From: Clostridia bacterium
Lineage (GTDB): Bacteria; Bacillota; Clostridia; Oscillospirales; CAG-272
DNA length: 57,879 nt
NCBI GenBank assembly: GCA_017472305.1
Contig: JAFUQP010000031.1
Location: forward strand, 1-57,879
Direction of reading: 5' to 3'
The notes under the pieces were generated by a model that worked only from the letters and a program-made list of their open reading frames with translations, made no database searches and was not told the origin of the DNA. The translations under genes and the position numbers were made by a program. Within the stretch, counting starts at the first letter, position 1; each line of letters starts with the position of its first letter. Shown piece after piece: positions 24,363-34,012 of this stretch.

Positions 24363-25634
24363 TCAGTGTCCTGCGCTCGGGTCCTCTGTAAAGCTGACGT
24401 TCTCGAGGCGAAGCCCTCGTACGCCATCAGAGGTCATACAGGTCCTTGCTGTCATAGTGATATCCTTGAAGATGAAGTTTTCCATCTCGCCGCCGGGAAC
24501 GTTGTCAATTGAAATTCCCGTTCCGACGCTGTCAGAGGTGATATTCTCAAAGAAAATATTCCTCACTTTCGGCATATGAACTCCCTTCTCCTTCGGGTCG
24601 TCGTTTGCCTCGCAGCTGTAGCGGAAGGAAACGTTGATGCCTCTGTCACCGAGAGCAATATGCATATTTCGAAAATCGACGTTCTCGACAAGTCCCCCGC
24701 GTCCGTCCTTGGACTTTATACGAATACAGTTGACGTTATCGGCAAAATCGCAGTCCTCGGCAAGAATATTGTATACTCCCGCGCTCATCTCGCTGCCTAT
24801 AACTATTCCGCCGCTTTTTGACCGGCCGAGTGAGCGGCACCTGCGGATAACTACGTTTTGGCACGGAATACCAACGTCCCAGGCGTCCTCGTTTCTTCCC
24901 GCCTTAAGACAGTACATATCGTCACCTGTGGTAACGACCGTGCAATCCTCGACGAGCGCGCGGTTACAGGACTCAATATTGACTCCGTCGGTATTCGGCG
25001 ATACGCTCGGGTTTTCGACTGTAATGCCTCTTACCGCAACGTCCTCGCACCATACGGGGTGAACGGTCCAGCAAGGCGAATTATGAAGCGTGATACCCTC
25101 TATAAGAACGTTCTTGCTGTTTAGTATCTGTAAGAACATCGGTCGGAGTGCAAGCTCCGGGGTCGCGTAAATTCTCTCCTCTATGGGACGGCGGTCAAAG
25201 TAAAGAATATCCCTGCCCGTAAGGTTCTTCGCCCATTTCCACCACTCGGGGCCGTTGCCCTCGAGGTATCCGTTACCCGTTATCGCAACGCTTGTAAGAC
25301 CGTTTCCGTAAATCAGGGGCGAGTAGTTATAGCACCTGATACCCTCATAGACGGTAAGCACAGCAGGAAGATAAAGCTCGGGGTTCGGGTCAAAGGAAAG
25401 ATGCGCTCCGTCCTCAAAGTGAAGGTCAACGTAGCTTTGAAGGCGTATAGCTCCCGTAGTCCATTTTCCCGCGGGAATTACAACGTGTCCTCCGCCTGCC
25501 TTCGATACCCTGTCAATTGCTCCGTTGATTATATCGGTAGAGAGGCTACCCTCTGAGGCGCCTAGCTCGCGGATATTCAGAGTATAGCTCGGAAAGGTTG
25601 GGTCAGATGGAAGTGGGAATTCTTTAAAAAACAT
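24363..25634 (-). CDS. Glycoside hydrolase family 28 (polygalacturonase-like)
   Basis: 423 residues with the four GH28 blocks in order. They are SPNTDGV (catalytic Asp), TTGDDMYCLKAG (catalytic Asp pair), SKSGGIVIGSE in place of the usual G-H-G block, and IRIKSKDGRGG (substrate-binding Arg-Lys). It should hydrolyse galacturonan or rhamnogalacturonan oligomers from pectin. No signal peptide is present, so imported oligomers are the likely substrate. The start at 25634 was chosen because AAGGAG lies 7 nt upstream. The in-frame ATG at 25658 has no ribosome binding site. Confidence 0.9.
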   Translation of the reverse strand: MFFKEFPLPSDPTFPSYTLNIRELGASEGSLSTDIINGAIDRVSKAGGGHVVIPAGKWTTGAIRLQSYVDLHFEDGAHLSFDPNPELYLPAVLTVYEGIRCYNYSPLIYGNGLTSVAITGNGYLEGNGPEWWKWAKNLTGRDILYFDRRPIEERIYATPELALRPMFLQILNSKNVLIEGITLHNSPCWTVHPVWCEDVAVRGITVENPSVSPNTDGVNIESCNRALVEDCTVVTTGDDMYCLKAGRNEDAWDVGIPCQNVVIRRCRSLGRSKSGGIVIGSEMSAGVYNILAEDCDFADNVNCIRIKSKDGRGGLVENVDFRNMHIALGDRGINVSFRYSCEANDDPKEKGVHMPKVRNIFFENITSDSVGTGISIDNVPGGEMENFIFKDITMTARTCMTSDGVRGLRLENVSFTEDPSAGH

Positions 25635-25689
25635 TTTTTTCTCCTTAACTTTAGCCATAAAAATTCATAGAGAATAGAATTACTTTAAT

Positions 25690-25718
25690 ATTGTAGCATA
25701 AAAGAAGGCTTATTTCAA
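25690..25718 (-). promoter_or_regulatory. Sigma-A promoter of the GH28 gene
   Basis: Minus strand TTGAAA (25718-25713), a 17-bp spacer and TACAAT (25695-25690). Confidence 0.75.
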
Positions 25719-25891
25719 GCCGTAAAAGAGCTTTTCTTATTACTTTTTAATAAATATTTTGGTAAACCGAGTAAGTATTTTCAAAAAATTCCGATTGTTA
25801 CCACATCAAAGGATTCTCATATACTGTTTAATAGAAAAAAGGCGCGACGTACTGCTTACTGCTGCACAGCGCCGAAGGAACGGAGATACGT

Positions 25892-27022
25892 ATGAGAATA
25901 CATACTGTAAAAGAGGGCGAGGCGCTGAGCGATATTGCAAAGCTTTATTCGGTTGATAAGGAAACGATAGTTAAAAACAACGGGCTGGGCAATCGCGCAC
26001 CGCGGGCGGGCGAGGAGCTGCTCGTGCTTATACCAACAAGAACCTACAGGGTTCAGAAAAACGACACCCTCGAACGAATAGCCCTTCGCTTCGGGCTTAA
26101 AAGGTCGGAGTTGCTTGCAGCAAATCCCGAGGCGGCAGGAGGGATAAAAGAAGGAGAGCTGCTGGTTCTGCGCTACGGCGACAGGACCTTTGGTATGGCG
26201 GCAACCCTCGGCACGCTTTACTCGGGATACGGAAGGGAGAGGCTGATTTCTTTAATGCCGCACCTTACCTACGTCTCCCTCGGCGCTTGTATGTTTGACG
26301 GCAAGAATATGGCGAGGATATTTGACACGCGCGAAGCTATGGATATTATCCTGTCGTTTGGCAAAATTCCGCTTCTGCGAGTCTACTGCGCCCCATCCTC
26401 TGCCCTGTCTGACGTAGAGCTTGACGGCTTTACCGAGCTGCTTGCCCGTGCTGCAAGGGACGGGGGTTATAAAGGGATTTTACTTGCGGGTGCCGAGAGG
26501 CTTGGAGATAATGACGAAAGGACCGTCAGCCTTATACGCGAAAGGCTTCTCGGACGGGAGCTTATACTTATAAGCGAGCTTTCGGGAAAAACAAGTCCAA
26601 AGCTCCCCCTCTACTCCGACGGCGCGCTTATTCCCTGCCCGATAAGCCCTGACAGCAGCTGTGTCGGCACCGAAAAAGAAAGACATAGCGAGGAGTTAAA
26701 TTCTATAGCCGACGCGGCAAAGTGCTTTATCGAGCTACCCTCGTTTGCAAAGGAGCAAAGAGGAAACAGGGGCGCTTATCTGCCAATTGACGGCGCGCGT
26801 GATGCTATTCGCTCGGCAAGGGACAGCGTTTCGGTTTCGGCAAACGGATTTACGAGCATCTGGGACTTGGGCGGCAAAAAATACGAGCTTCCCACCCTTA
26901 ACGCAGTAAAGGAAATTCTCGAAAGTGCGCCTCGGCTCGGCTTTATGGGCTTCGCATTTGACGTTATGAGATGCCCGATAAGCTATATAATGATGTTCAA
27001 CTCCTATTTCAAGGCTCTGTAA
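25892..27022 (+). CDS. Twin-LysM protein with degenerate GH18-like domain
   Basis: 376 residues. Two LysM modules span residues 1-50 (MRIHTVKEGEALSDIAKLYSV) and 51-95 (RTYRVQKNDTLERIALRFGL). They bind peptidoglycan. The rest aligns in layout with the GH18 barrel of spore cortex-associated YaaH/SleL proteins. The place where a DxxDxDxE motif should lie reads GGYKGILLAGAERLG, with no such acidic pattern, so hydrolase activity is doubtful. There is no signal peptide, as in several spore-coat LysM proteins. GGAGATACGT precedes the ATG. A spore-coat or cortex role is inference. Confidence 0.72.
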   Translation: MRIHTVKEGEALSDIAKLYSVDKETIVKNNGLGNRAPRAGEELLVLIPTRTYRVQKNDTLERIALRFGLKRSELLAANPEAAGGIKEGELLVLRYGDRTFGMAATLGTLYSGYGRERLISLMPHLTYVSLGACMFDGKNMARIFDTREAMDIILSFGKIPLLRVYCAPSSALSDVELDGFTELLARAARDGGYKGILLAGAERLGDNDERTVSLIRERLLGRELILISELSGKTSPKLPLYSDGALIPCPISPDSSCVGTEKERHSEELNSIADAAKCFIELPSFAKEQRGNRGAYLPIDGARDAIRSARDSVSVSANGFTSIWDLGGKKYELPTLNAVKEILESAPRLGFMGFAFDVMRCPISYIMMFNSYFKAL

Positions 27023-27031
27023 ACAAAGAGA

Positions 27032-27090
27032 GCAGTAGATAACGCAATACTCCTAAAGGAATATTCACGGTGTCTACTGCCTTTTTCTTT
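27032..27090 (+). terminator. Intrinsic terminator after the LysM gene
   Basis: GCAGTAGA (27032-27039) pairs with TCTACTGC (27073-27080), with a second inner stem AATACTCC/GGAATATT, and a CTTTTTCTTT tail. Confidence 0.85.
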
Positions 27091-27140
27091 AAGCAATGTT
27101 ATATTTTTATGCTGACGGCTTTGTTTTACTAAGCTGTCGC

Positions 27141-27764
27141 TTATTCGCTCTTGCCTATGTACTCGCGGACGCGGAGCGGCACGCCGCATTCTTTGGAAAT
27201 CCTTTTACACTCCGAAATTTCCTCGGCTGTGAGATATTCGCCTACGACCGAGAAGCGAGTGTCGGGGACGTAGCGCCTGACGTTCCTTGCGAAGGCGAGA
27301 ATTGCGTCGAAGGCAGATATGCCAAAGCGCGGCTTGCAAATTTCGGCATAGCCCTCAGCCCTCGGGGAGTTCAGGCTCACCGACACGGTATCAAATACCG
27401 AATAGTCCTTCGACGTGTCCCTGCCGAAAATAAGGTCGGACTGTCCGTTTGTGTTAATTCGCACCTTCGTGTCGGGGTACTTCTCCTTCACAAGAGAGGT
27501 AACCTTCACGGCATCGTCAAGGCGGTAGCTGGGCTCTCCGTATCCGCAGAAAACAAGCTCGGAATAGTTCTTAAGGTCGTGAGATAGCACCGCCTCGCAA
27601 ATCTCGGAAAGCGTAGGCTCGCGTTCAAGCCAGAGGCTATCCGAGCCATACGCGCCGTCGCCGTTGTTTCTTATGCAGAAGGAGCAACGGTTTGAGCAGC
27701 GGTTTGTCATATTAACGTAGAGCGCGCCGTCAACCTCGTAGGTTATGCACATTCCCTTTTTCAC
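27141..27764 (-). CDS. TatD-linked radical SAM protein
   Basis: 207 residues. The radical SAM cluster motif CSNRCSFC (C-x3-C-x2-C) lies about 20-27 residues in. FCGYGEPSYRLDD is the GGE-like SAM-binding region. The family travels with tatD in Clostridia and its substrate is unknown. A GTG at 27764 is preferred as start because it overlaps the tatD stop as GTGA and follows AAGGAGG by 11 nt. ATG codons at 27752 and 27809 are in frame but worse placed. Proximity suggests a task shared with TatD, possibly nucleic-acid or nucleotide repair (inference). Confidence 0.85.
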   Translation of the reverse strand: MKKGMCITYEVDGALYVNMTNRCSNRCSFCIRNNGDGAYGSDSLWLEREPTLSEICEAVLSHDLKNYSELVFCGYGEPSYRLDDAVKVTSLVKEKYPDTKVRINTNGQSDLIFGRDTSKDYSVFDTVSVSLNSPRAEGYAEICKPRFGISAFDAILAFARNVRRYVPDTRFSVVGEYLTAEEISECKRISKECGVPLRVREYIGKSE

Positions 27765-28546
27765 AGTCCGAAGAACCTCCTTGCGTTGTTTTCCGTCAGA
27801 CGGGCGCACTCCTCCTCACTAATCCCAAGTATTCCCGCAAGAGTGGCGCACGTGTATTTTAGATTGCCCGAGTGATTAAGCGTTCCGCGAAGCGGGTGAG
27901 GCGCAAGATAGGGGCAGTCGGTTTCAATGAGCATTCTATCGGGCGGTACTGTCGCGGCTACCTCTCGGGGCTTTCTCGCGTTCGTAAAGGTTAGCGTTCC
28001 CGAGAAGGATATCATATATCCGAGCGTGACAAGCTCCGCCGCCATCTCGGGCGAGCCCGAAAAGCTGTGAAGCACTCCCCTGACAGAGGGAAACTCGCGG
28101 ATAATTTCCATAAGGTCGCCGTGGGCTTCTCTGTCGTGTATGCAAACAGGTATCGAAAGCCTGTCGGCAAGCTTCATTTGCTCACGGAAAAATACCGCCT
28201 GACGCTCTTTATCGGTATCGGGATAGTGATAGTCAAGACCTATCTCGCCAAGACAGACGCATTTTGAGGATTTGTCGAGTATCAAAGCCTCAATATCCGA
28301 GAGCGCTGAATCGATGTCGGTAATAAAGCGCGAGTCCGATGGGTGAATTCCCACGGCGGTATACATATTTGCAAATTTTTTCGCCTGTGCTATTGCGGCA
28401 CGGGAGGTTTCGGGAGAGGTGCCTATATTTATGATACAGGAAACCTCTTTTTCAAGAAGGGTGCCGATAAGATTATCGACACCCTCCTCGCATTCAACAC
28501 CGAACCTATCGTCATAGTAATGGGCGTGTGAATCAAAGTATTTCAT
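27761..28546 (-). CDS. tatD: TatD family metal-dependent hydrolase/DNase
   Basis: 261 residues. Metal-binding FDSHAHYYD lies at the N-terminus. LGEIGLDYH (metal Glu), PVCIHDREAHGD, LHSFSG and ETDCPYLAPHP appear in order, which is the complete TatD pattern. TatD proteins are 3'-5' exonucleases or D-aminoacyl-type hydrolases. The ATG shares one base with the metG stop (TGATG), and the radical SAM gene overlaps its end, giving a tight metG-tatD-radical SAM operon. Confidence 0.93.
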   Translation of the reverse strand: MKYFDSHAHYYDDRFGVECEEGVDNLIGTLLEKEVSCIINIGTSPETSRAAIAQAKKFANMYTAVGIHPSDSRFITDIDSALSDIEALILDKSSKCVCLGEIGLDYHYPDTDKERQAVFFREQMKLADRLSIPVCIHDREAHGDLMEIIREFPSVRGVLHSFSGSPEMAAELVTLGYMISFSGTLTFTNARKPREVAATVPPDRMLIETDCPYLAPHPLRGTLNHSGNLKYTCATLAGILGISEEECARLTENNARRFFGL

Positions 28547-30495
28547 CAGTGAATTCTGTCTCCTACCTTTGCGCCCTCGTCAAGGAACACGACCTTAACG
28601 TCGTCCTCTCCCGAGGCAAGGAGCATACCGTAGCTGTCAACTCCGCAGAGCTTTGCGGGCTTGAGGTTTGTAACGAGTATAACCTTCTTTCCGATAAGCT
28701 CGTTTGGGGTGTAGAACTTGGCAATTCCCGAAACAACCTGGCGCTTCTCGTAGCCGAGGTCAACCTGAAGCTTAAGGAGCTTTTTCGCCTTCGGGACGGG
28801 CTCGCACTCGAGAATTTTCGCAACGCGAAGCTCCACGGCTCCAAACGCCTCTATACCGATTTCGAGCTCATGCTCGGGTTCTGCCTCGATTTTTTCCGCG
28901 TTTTCCGCATTTTTTATCGCTTCAAGCCTTGCCTTCTCCATTTCCTCGAGGAACTTCTTCTCGTCAATTCTCGCGAAGAGAGTGAACGCCTCGCCGAGCG
29001 GCTCGCCCGACTTCAGCGAGCCGAATTTCTTCGCACTCTCAAACTCGGTAACGTCGGTTCCGAGCTGACTGAAAATGCTCTTTGCGGTCGAGGGAATATA
29101 AGGGTAAAGAAGCACCGCGGCAACTCTTATAACCTCAAGAAGGTTGTAAATTACGGTTGCAAGGCGAGACCTATTCTCCTCGGATTTCGCAAGTGCCCAG
29201 GGCATAGTTTCGTCAATATACTTGTTAGCGCGGCGGAGCATTGTGAATATCTCGTCAAGAGAATCCGCAACGTGATAGGAATCCATAAGCCTTACCGACT
29301 CGCGCACGGCACGCTCCACGGCAGCCTTCAAATCAAGGTCAATTTTCTCTGTCTTCTCGGGTGCGGGAACAATGCCGCCAAAATACTTTTTCGTCATAGC
29401 GTGGGTACGGCTGACGAGGTTACCGAGGTTGTTTGCAAGGTCATTATTGTATCTTGTGATAACACTCTCATAGGTTATCGAGCCGTCCTGGCTATAGGGC
29501 ATCTCGGAGAGCGCGTAGTAGCGTACAGCGTCAACACCGAAGGTGCTTGCAAGCTCGTCGGCAAATACTACGTTGCCCTTGGACTTTGACATCTTGTCGT
29601 TACCGAAATTGAACCAGGGGTGACCGAACACCTTCTTTGGCAGAGGCAGTCCTAGCGCCATAAGGAATATCGGCCAATATATAGTATGGAAGCGAAGTAT
29701 ATCCTTACCGATAATATGAACGTCGCAGGGCCAGTAGTGCTTGAATTTCTCGCACTGCTCCTCATAGGACTTGTCGGGGTCGTAGCCGAGGGCGGTTATA
29801 TAGTTCGTAAGAGCGTCGAGCCATACGTAAACGACGTGTCTGTCGTCAAAGTCAACGGGAATTCCCCACTTGAACGAGGTACGGGACACGCAGAGGTCCT
29901 GTAGGCCCGCCTTTAAGAAGTTATTAACCATTTCCTTCTTACGGCTCTCGGGCTCGATAAACTCGGGGTTGTCCTCTATATGCTTGATAAGGCGGTCAAC
30001 GTAGTTCGACATCTTGACGAAGTATGCCTCTTCCCTTGCCTGCGATACAGGTCTGCCACAGTCGGGGCACTTGCCGTCTACAACCTGCGTTGCGGTAAAG
30101 AAGGACTCACAGGGGGTGCAGTACCAGCCCTCGTAGAAGCCCTTGTAAATATCGCCCTGCTCGTAGAATTTCTTGAATATCTTTTTAACAGCGTCAACGT
30201 GATAGCCGTCGGTGGTGCGGATAAAGTGGTCGTACTGAACGCCCATAAGGTCCCAGATGCCCTTAATCTCGCCCGCAACTCCGTCTACGTACTTCTGCGG
30301 AGTAATTCCCGCCTCGTTTGCAAGGTTTTCAATCTTCTGACCGTGCTCGTCAGTACCCGTGCAAAGGAATACGTCCTTGCCCATTCTTCTCTGGAAGCGC
30401 GCGAAGGCATCTGCCATAATAATCTCGTAGGTGTTTCCAAAGTGGGGCTTACGAGAGGCGTATGCTATTGCCGTTGTGATATAAAACTTTTCCAT
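28546..30495 (-). CDS. metG: Methionyl-tRNA synthetase
   Basis: 649 residues. The class I catalytic core opens with YITTAIAYASRKPHFGNTY, where the HIGH box reads HFGN. HIGN forms occur in clostridial relatives I know, so the final Asn is not alarming. A zinc finger CTPCESFF...CPDCGRP follows, then KMSKSKGN. An anticodon-binding helical domain and a C-terminal OB-fold tRNA-binding domain (from ~545, VAKILECEPVPKAKKLLKLQVDLG) complete it. It charges tRNA-Met. GGAGAATAT precedes the ATG. It is the first gene of the operon. Confidence 0.96.
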   Translation of the reverse strand: MEKFYITTAIAYASRKPHFGNTYEIIMADAFARFQRRMGKDVFLCTGTDEHGQKIENLANEAGITPQKYVDGVAGEIKGIWDLMGVQYDHFIRTTDGYHVDAVKKIFKKFYEQGDIYKGFYEGWYCTPCESFFTATQVVDGKCPDCGRPVSQAREEAYFVKMSNYVDRLIKHIEDNPEFIEPESRKKEMVNNFLKAGLQDLCVSRTSFKWGIPVDFDDRHVVYVWLDALTNYITALGYDPDKSYEEQCEKFKHYWPCDVHIIGKDILRFHTIYWPIFLMALGLPLPKKVFGHPWFNFGNDKMSKSKGNVVFADELASTFGVDAVRYYALSEMPYSQDGSITYESVITRYNNDLANNLGNLVSRTHAMTKKYFGGIVPAPEKTEKIDLDLKAAVERAVRESVRLMDSYHVADSLDEIFTMLRRANKYIDETMPWALAKSEENRSRLATVIYNLLEVIRVAAVLLYPYIPSTAKSIFSQLGTDVTEFESAKKFGSLKSGEPLGEAFTLFARIDEKKFLEEMEKARLEAIKNAENAEKIEAEPEHELEIGIEAFGAVELRVAKILECEPVPKAKKLLKLQVDLGYEKRQVVSGIAKFYTPNELIGKKVILVTNLKPAKLCGVDSYGMLLASGEDDVKVVFLDEGAKVGDRIH

Positions 30496-30551
30496 TTATA
30501 TTCTCCTTGAATCCATACAGGCTAATGGAACCTGCATTATTTCATTTTTAT

Positions 30552-30580
30552 ATTGTAGCATAACTCTCCCGAAAATACAA
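30552..30580 (-). promoter_or_regulatory. Sigma-A promoter of metG
   Basis: Minus strand TTGTAT (30580-30575), a 17-bp spacer and TACAAT (30557-30552). No T-box leader fits in the short distance to the start codon. Confidence 0.7.
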
Positions 30581-30595
30581 GGGATTAGGCAAAAA

Positions 30596-30620
30596 TTCTT
30601 CATTCTTCATTTCTTCATTT
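30596..30620. repeat. TTCTTCAT low-complexity repeat
   Basis: Three overlapping TTCTTCAT(T) units in the metG/lepB divergent region. Confidence 0.7.
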
Positions 30621-30712
30621 GATAAAAAAGCGAGATGACTTTAGCTTTCAGACTATTTAATATTTTGATAGTGCATTATAGATAACAAAAATAAAAAATT
30701 AACTAAACGGTA

Positions 30713-30741
30713 TTGTTTTTTTTGCATTTTTATGATAAAAT
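30713..30741 (+). promoter_or_regulatory. Sigma-A promoter of lepB
   Basis: TTGTTT (30713-30718), a 17-bp spacer and TAAAAT (30736-30741). The expected transcription start near 30748 rules out the in-frame ATG at 30732. Confidence 0.7.
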
Positions 30742-30776
30742 ATTATGTGTATTATTTTACGAAAGGCGGTGTGGAT

Positions 30777-32000
30777 ATGGAAAAGGAAACTTCCGAGGTC
30801 TTACCCGTTGAAAATATGAATACAGACTCGGGTGCGGATGTGACTGCCCTAGAAGAGGTCACCGAGCCTCTTACCAAGAAGCCCCGCCGAGGCTCCAAAG
30901 TAAAGGGCGAGGCGAGCTCCCGAAAGAGAAAAGCCACGGCGGTTACGCTCGACGTTGATGCGAGTGAGGACAAGGCTCCCGAATTCTCTACCGTCGAAAT
31001 CGACGAGAGCGAGGCACAAAGGCTCGAGGACGAGGCTATCGCCGCGCTTCCGCATGCAGAGTCGCTTGACTCGCTTATTTACGACTCCTACGATGACACC
31101 GACTCTCACGAGAGCTCAGAGGAAAAAGAGAGCTACGAGAGCTTCCTTGCCGACTATAAGAGGCTTATCTCCGAGGCTCTGACCTATTCGTCGGATAAGG
31201 ACACCGACAAAGCAGACACCGCCGACACCGAGCCTAAATCCGAGGACGAGAGCCCGAGCGAGGACGGAGGCGAGCAGAACGATGAAGCACCCGAAAGTAT
31301 AGACGAGGGCGAGTGTGCACCTGCCGACACCGAAAAGACCGATGCCGAGGGAGAAGACGAGCCTGCTGATATGGGTGTCGAGCAGCTCGAAATGGAGCTT
31401 GAGCTCCCCGAGAAAAAGGAAGCTGCCTCCCCCGACGACGCCGAAATCCCACCCGAGGAGGAGAACGAGCCCGAGTACAATCCCGAGAAGCCGAGAAAAA
31501 TCGACTCTGTATTTGATTTCGTCGAGCTTTTCGTCTTTACGCTTCTTGCGGTTATGGTTCTTACCTCGTTCTTCTTCAGAAACTCGATTGTTGACGGAGA
31601 TTCAATGAACGGAACGCTGAAGGACGGCGAGCATCTTATAATTACAGACGTATTTTACACCCCCGAGCGCGGTGATATTATCGTGTTCGAGGACTTCACG
31701 ATAGATACGACCGAGCCTCTTGTCAAGAGAGTTATCGCCGTAGAGGGCGATATGATAAGGGTCACGGGCGGCAATGTGTACGTAAACGAGGAGCTTATTA
31801 CCGAGCCCTACGTTTCCTCGCTTGAAACCCGCAAGGACGTTCCTCTTATGACGGTTCCCGAGGGCGAGGTGTTCGTTATGGGTGACAACCGCGGCGACTC
31901 TCACGACTCGAGGGACTTCGGTACTGTCAGCGTAGACAGTATTCTCGGTAAGGTTATACTCCGCTTTTACCCCTTCGATAAATTCGGAAAGGTAGAATAA
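30777..32000 (+). CDS. lepB: Signal peptidase I with ~245-residue acidic N-terminal extension
   Basis: 407 residues from the ATG preceded by AAAGGCGG. Residues 1-245 are low complexity and mostly acidic (many Glu/Asp with Ser, Pro, Ala), with one basic patch around 34-52 (KKPRRGSKVKG). A membrane segment lies at about 247-265. The S26 catalytic region has Ser276 in VDGDSMNGTL and Lys317 in LVKRVIAVEGD. The conserved MGDNRGDSHDSRDFG lies near the end. It cleaves signal peptides outside the membrane, so the extension should be cytoplasmic. Such a long tail is unusual for signal peptidases, normally ~180 residues. ylqF follows by 1 bp. Confidence 0.92.
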   Translation: MEKETSEVLPVENMNTDSGADVTALEEVTEPLTKKPRRGSKVKGEASSRKRKATAVTLDVDASEDKAPEFSTVEIDESEAQRLEDEAIAALPHAESLDSLIYDSYDDTDSHESSEEKESYESFLADYKRLISEALTYSSDKDTDKADTADTEPKSEDESPSEDGGEQNDEAPESIDEGECAPADTEKTDAEGEDEPADMGVEQLEMELELPEKKEAASPDDAEIPPEEENEPEYNPEKPRKIDSVFDFVELFVFTLLAVMVLTSFFFRNSIVDGDSMNGTLKDGEHLIITDVFYTPERGDIIVFEDFTIDTTEPLVKRVIAVEGDMIRVTGGNVYVNEELITEPYVSSLETRKDVPLMTVPEGEVFVMGDNRGDSHDSRDFGTVSVDSILGKVILRFYPFDKFGKVE

Positions 32001-32001
32001 A

Positions 32002-32868
32002 ATGGCAAATCCCATACAGTGGTTCCCCGGGCATATGGCGAAAACCAAGCGCATAATGCGCGAGTGCCTGCCCGAGGTTGACGTTATACTCGAGCTTCTC
32101 GACGCGAGAATTCCCTACAGCTCGAAAAACCCCGAAATAGACGGCCTTATCGGTGAAAAGCCGAAGGTCACGGTTATGACTAAGGCTTCGCTTGCCAACC
32201 CCGAAATCTCGCGCGCGTGGGTTGCATACTACCGCGAGCGAAAGGTCCCTGCCGTTCTGATTGATTCAACGACCGGCGAGGGTATTCAGGTGCTCTCGGC
32301 GGCGGTGCGCGAGGTGCTTCGCGAGAAGCTTATGCGCTACGAGGCAAAGGGTATGCACGGCAGACGAATAAAGGCTATGATTGTCGGTATTCCGAACGTC
32401 GGAAAATCCTCGCTTATAAACCGCCTTGCAGGCGCGAAGAAGGCAAAGGTTGAGGACCGCCCCGGCGTTACGCTTGCAAAGCAGTGGATTCCTACCGATA
32501 TCGGCTTCGACCTGCTTGATATGCCGGGTGTTCTCTGGCCGAAGTTCGAGGACGAGAGAGTCGGACAAAACCTTGCTATGACGGGTGCTATCCGCGACCA
32601 GATACTCGACACCGAGGAGATTGCAATGCTCCTTTGCTCGAGGCTGCTTTCGGTAGCGCCGAAGGAATTCCTTTCGCGCTACAAGCTCACCCCCGAGGAC
32701 ACCGAGGGGCTTGACAGCTACGACCTCTTTGAGCTTATAGGAAGGCGGCGCGGGCTTCTCGTCAGCGGCGGAGAGGTCAATCACGCAAGATGCGCCGAGA
32801 TGCTTCTCGACGAGTTCCGAGGCGGTAAGATAGGCAGAATATCTCTTGAAGCTCCGAAGGAAAAATAA
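32002..32868 (+). CDS. ylqF: Ribosome biogenesis GTPase YlqF (RbgA)
   Basis: 288 residues with the circularly permuted GTPase order. G4-like MTKAS comes first, then G1 [10 protein letters not shown] and G3 DMPGVLWPK. The N-terminus [11 protein letters not shown] is the family signature. RbgA acts in late 50S subunit assembly. It lies 1 bp after lepB and 1 bp before rnhB, matching the Bacillus lepB-ylqF-rnhB order. Confidence 0.95.
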   Translation: MANPIQWFPGHMAKTKRIMRECLPEVDVILELLDARIPYSSKNPEIDGLIGEKPKVTVMTKASLANPEISRAWVAYYRERKVPAVLIDSTTGEGIQVLSAAVREVLREKLMRYEAKGMHGRRIKAMIVGIPNVGKSSLINRLAGAKKAKVEDRPGVTLAKQWIPTDIGFDLLDMPGVLWPKFEDERVGQNLAMTGAIRDQILDTEEIAMLLCSRLLSVAPKEFLSRYKLTPEDTEGLDSYDLFELIGRRRGLLVSGGEVNHARCAEMLLDEFRGGKIGRISLEAPKEK

Positions 32869-32869
32869 T

Positions 32870-33469
32870 ATGCCAACATTCGAATACGAAAACATAAAAT
32901 ATGCCGAGGGCTATACCGCGGTCTGCGGCTGCGACGAGGCAGGCAGAGGCCCTCTTTGCGGTCCTGTCGTTGCGGCGGCGGTTATACTGCCGAGGGATAT
33001 TGATATTCCCGGACTTAACGACTCGAAGAAGCTTACCGAGAAGAAGCGCGAGGCTCTCTTTGAGGTTATCAAGGAAAAGGCAATTGCCTACGCAATAGCC
33101 GAGGCGAGTCCTGAGGAGATTGATGAAATCAACATTTTAAACGCCTCTATGCTTGCTATGAGGAGAGCGGTTGAGGCACTTTCCGTGCCAGCGGATTTTG
33201 CGCTTATTGACGGCAACTGCTCGCGCGGATTCAGTATTCCTACCGAAACGGTTGTCAAGGGTGACTCGCTATCAATGTCGATTGCCGCGGCTTCAATTCT
33301 GGCAAAGGTCACGCGTGACAGAGGCTGCGCCGAGCTTGATAGACTCTATCCCGAATACGGAATCGCAAAGCACAAGGGCTATCCGACAAAGGACCACATG
33401 GACGCGGTGAGAGCTTACGGCCCTTCCCCGATACATAGAAAAACCTTCCTTAAATTTCTTGACAAATGA
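32870..33469 (+). CDS. rnhB: Ribonuclease HII
   Basis: 199 residues. The catalytic acidic residues appear in [10 protein letters not shown] (Asp-Glu), [10 protein letters not shown] and later [26 protein letters not shown] is the conserved second block. RNase HII removes ribonucleotides and RNA primers from DNA. The start at 32870 is preferred because AAGGAA precedes it and it abuts ylqF. An in-frame ATG at 32846 would overlap ylqF. Confidence 0.95.
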   Translation: MPTFEYENIKYAEGYTAVCGCDEAGRGPLCGPVVAAAVILPRDIDIPGLNDSKKLTEKKREALFEVIKEKAIAYAIAEASPEEIDEINILNASMLAMRRAVEALSVPADFALIDGNCSRGFSIPTETVVKGDSLSMSIAAASILAKVTRDRGCAELDRLYPEYGIAKHKGYPTKDHMDAVRAYGPSPIHRKTFLKFLDK

Positions 33470-33885
33470 AAATTCTGAAGCTGAAAACCGAAAGGCGAAG
33501 GCTTGGCAACCTCGGCGAGAGGAGAGCCGCACTGTATCTCTTTTTGCACGGATACAGAATTCTTGAGAGAAATTACGTGTCGGGCGACGCCGAGATTGAT
33601 ATTATCGCGCGGCGAGGCAAGATATGCGCCTTCGTTGAGGTAAAAACGAGGACTTTGGGACACGAAAGCTTAAAGGAGCCCCGCCCTGCCTCATCGGTTA
33701 CACCCGAAAAGCAGAGGAAAATTATAAGGTGCGCGCGCGATTACAGATACAAGCACCCCTTTTCCGCAAAGATGCGCTTTGACATAATCGAGGTGCTTGT
33801 CCGCGATGACGGAAGAAAACCGAAAATACAAAGAATCGAGCATCTGATTTCAGCCTTCGATGCCGACTCGGCAAGACGGGTCTGA
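33466..33885 (+). CDS. yraN: YraN family (UPF0102) nuclease-like protein
   Basis: 139 residues with the family pattern [25 protein letters not shown], then [12 protein letters not shown] and FVEVKTRT, which is a PD-(D/E)XK-type active-site layout (Asp, Glu-x-Lys). The biological role is unsettled. The ATG overlaps the rnhB stop as ATGA, so translation is coupled. This neighbourhood with rnhB is the family's standard context. Confidence 0.92.
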   Translation: MKILKLKTERRRLGNLGERRAALYLFLHGYRILERNYVSGDAEIDIIARRGKICAFVEVKTRTLGHESLKEPRPASSVTPEKQRKIIRCARDYRYKHPFSAKMRFDIIEVLVRDDGRKPKIQRIEHLISAFDADSARRV

Positions 33886-34012
33886 AGGCTTGTACACAAT
33901 TAATCAAAACAGATTGGCAAAGCTGGGAGCAAGGCTTTTCTCCTTAGCTGAGAACGCATATAACATATCAATGAAACCGCCGTACGGGGTACGGCAACGA
34001 AAGGAGATAAAA

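Noticed and set aside
28528-29589. 353-codon open frame opposite metG
   Set aside because: Antisense to a certain methionyl-tRNA synthetase. No motif and no start signal.
30496-30600. T-box leader upstream of metG
   Set aside because: The distance from the promoter to the start codon is only about 60 nt and no T-box sequence (TGGNACCGCG) is present.
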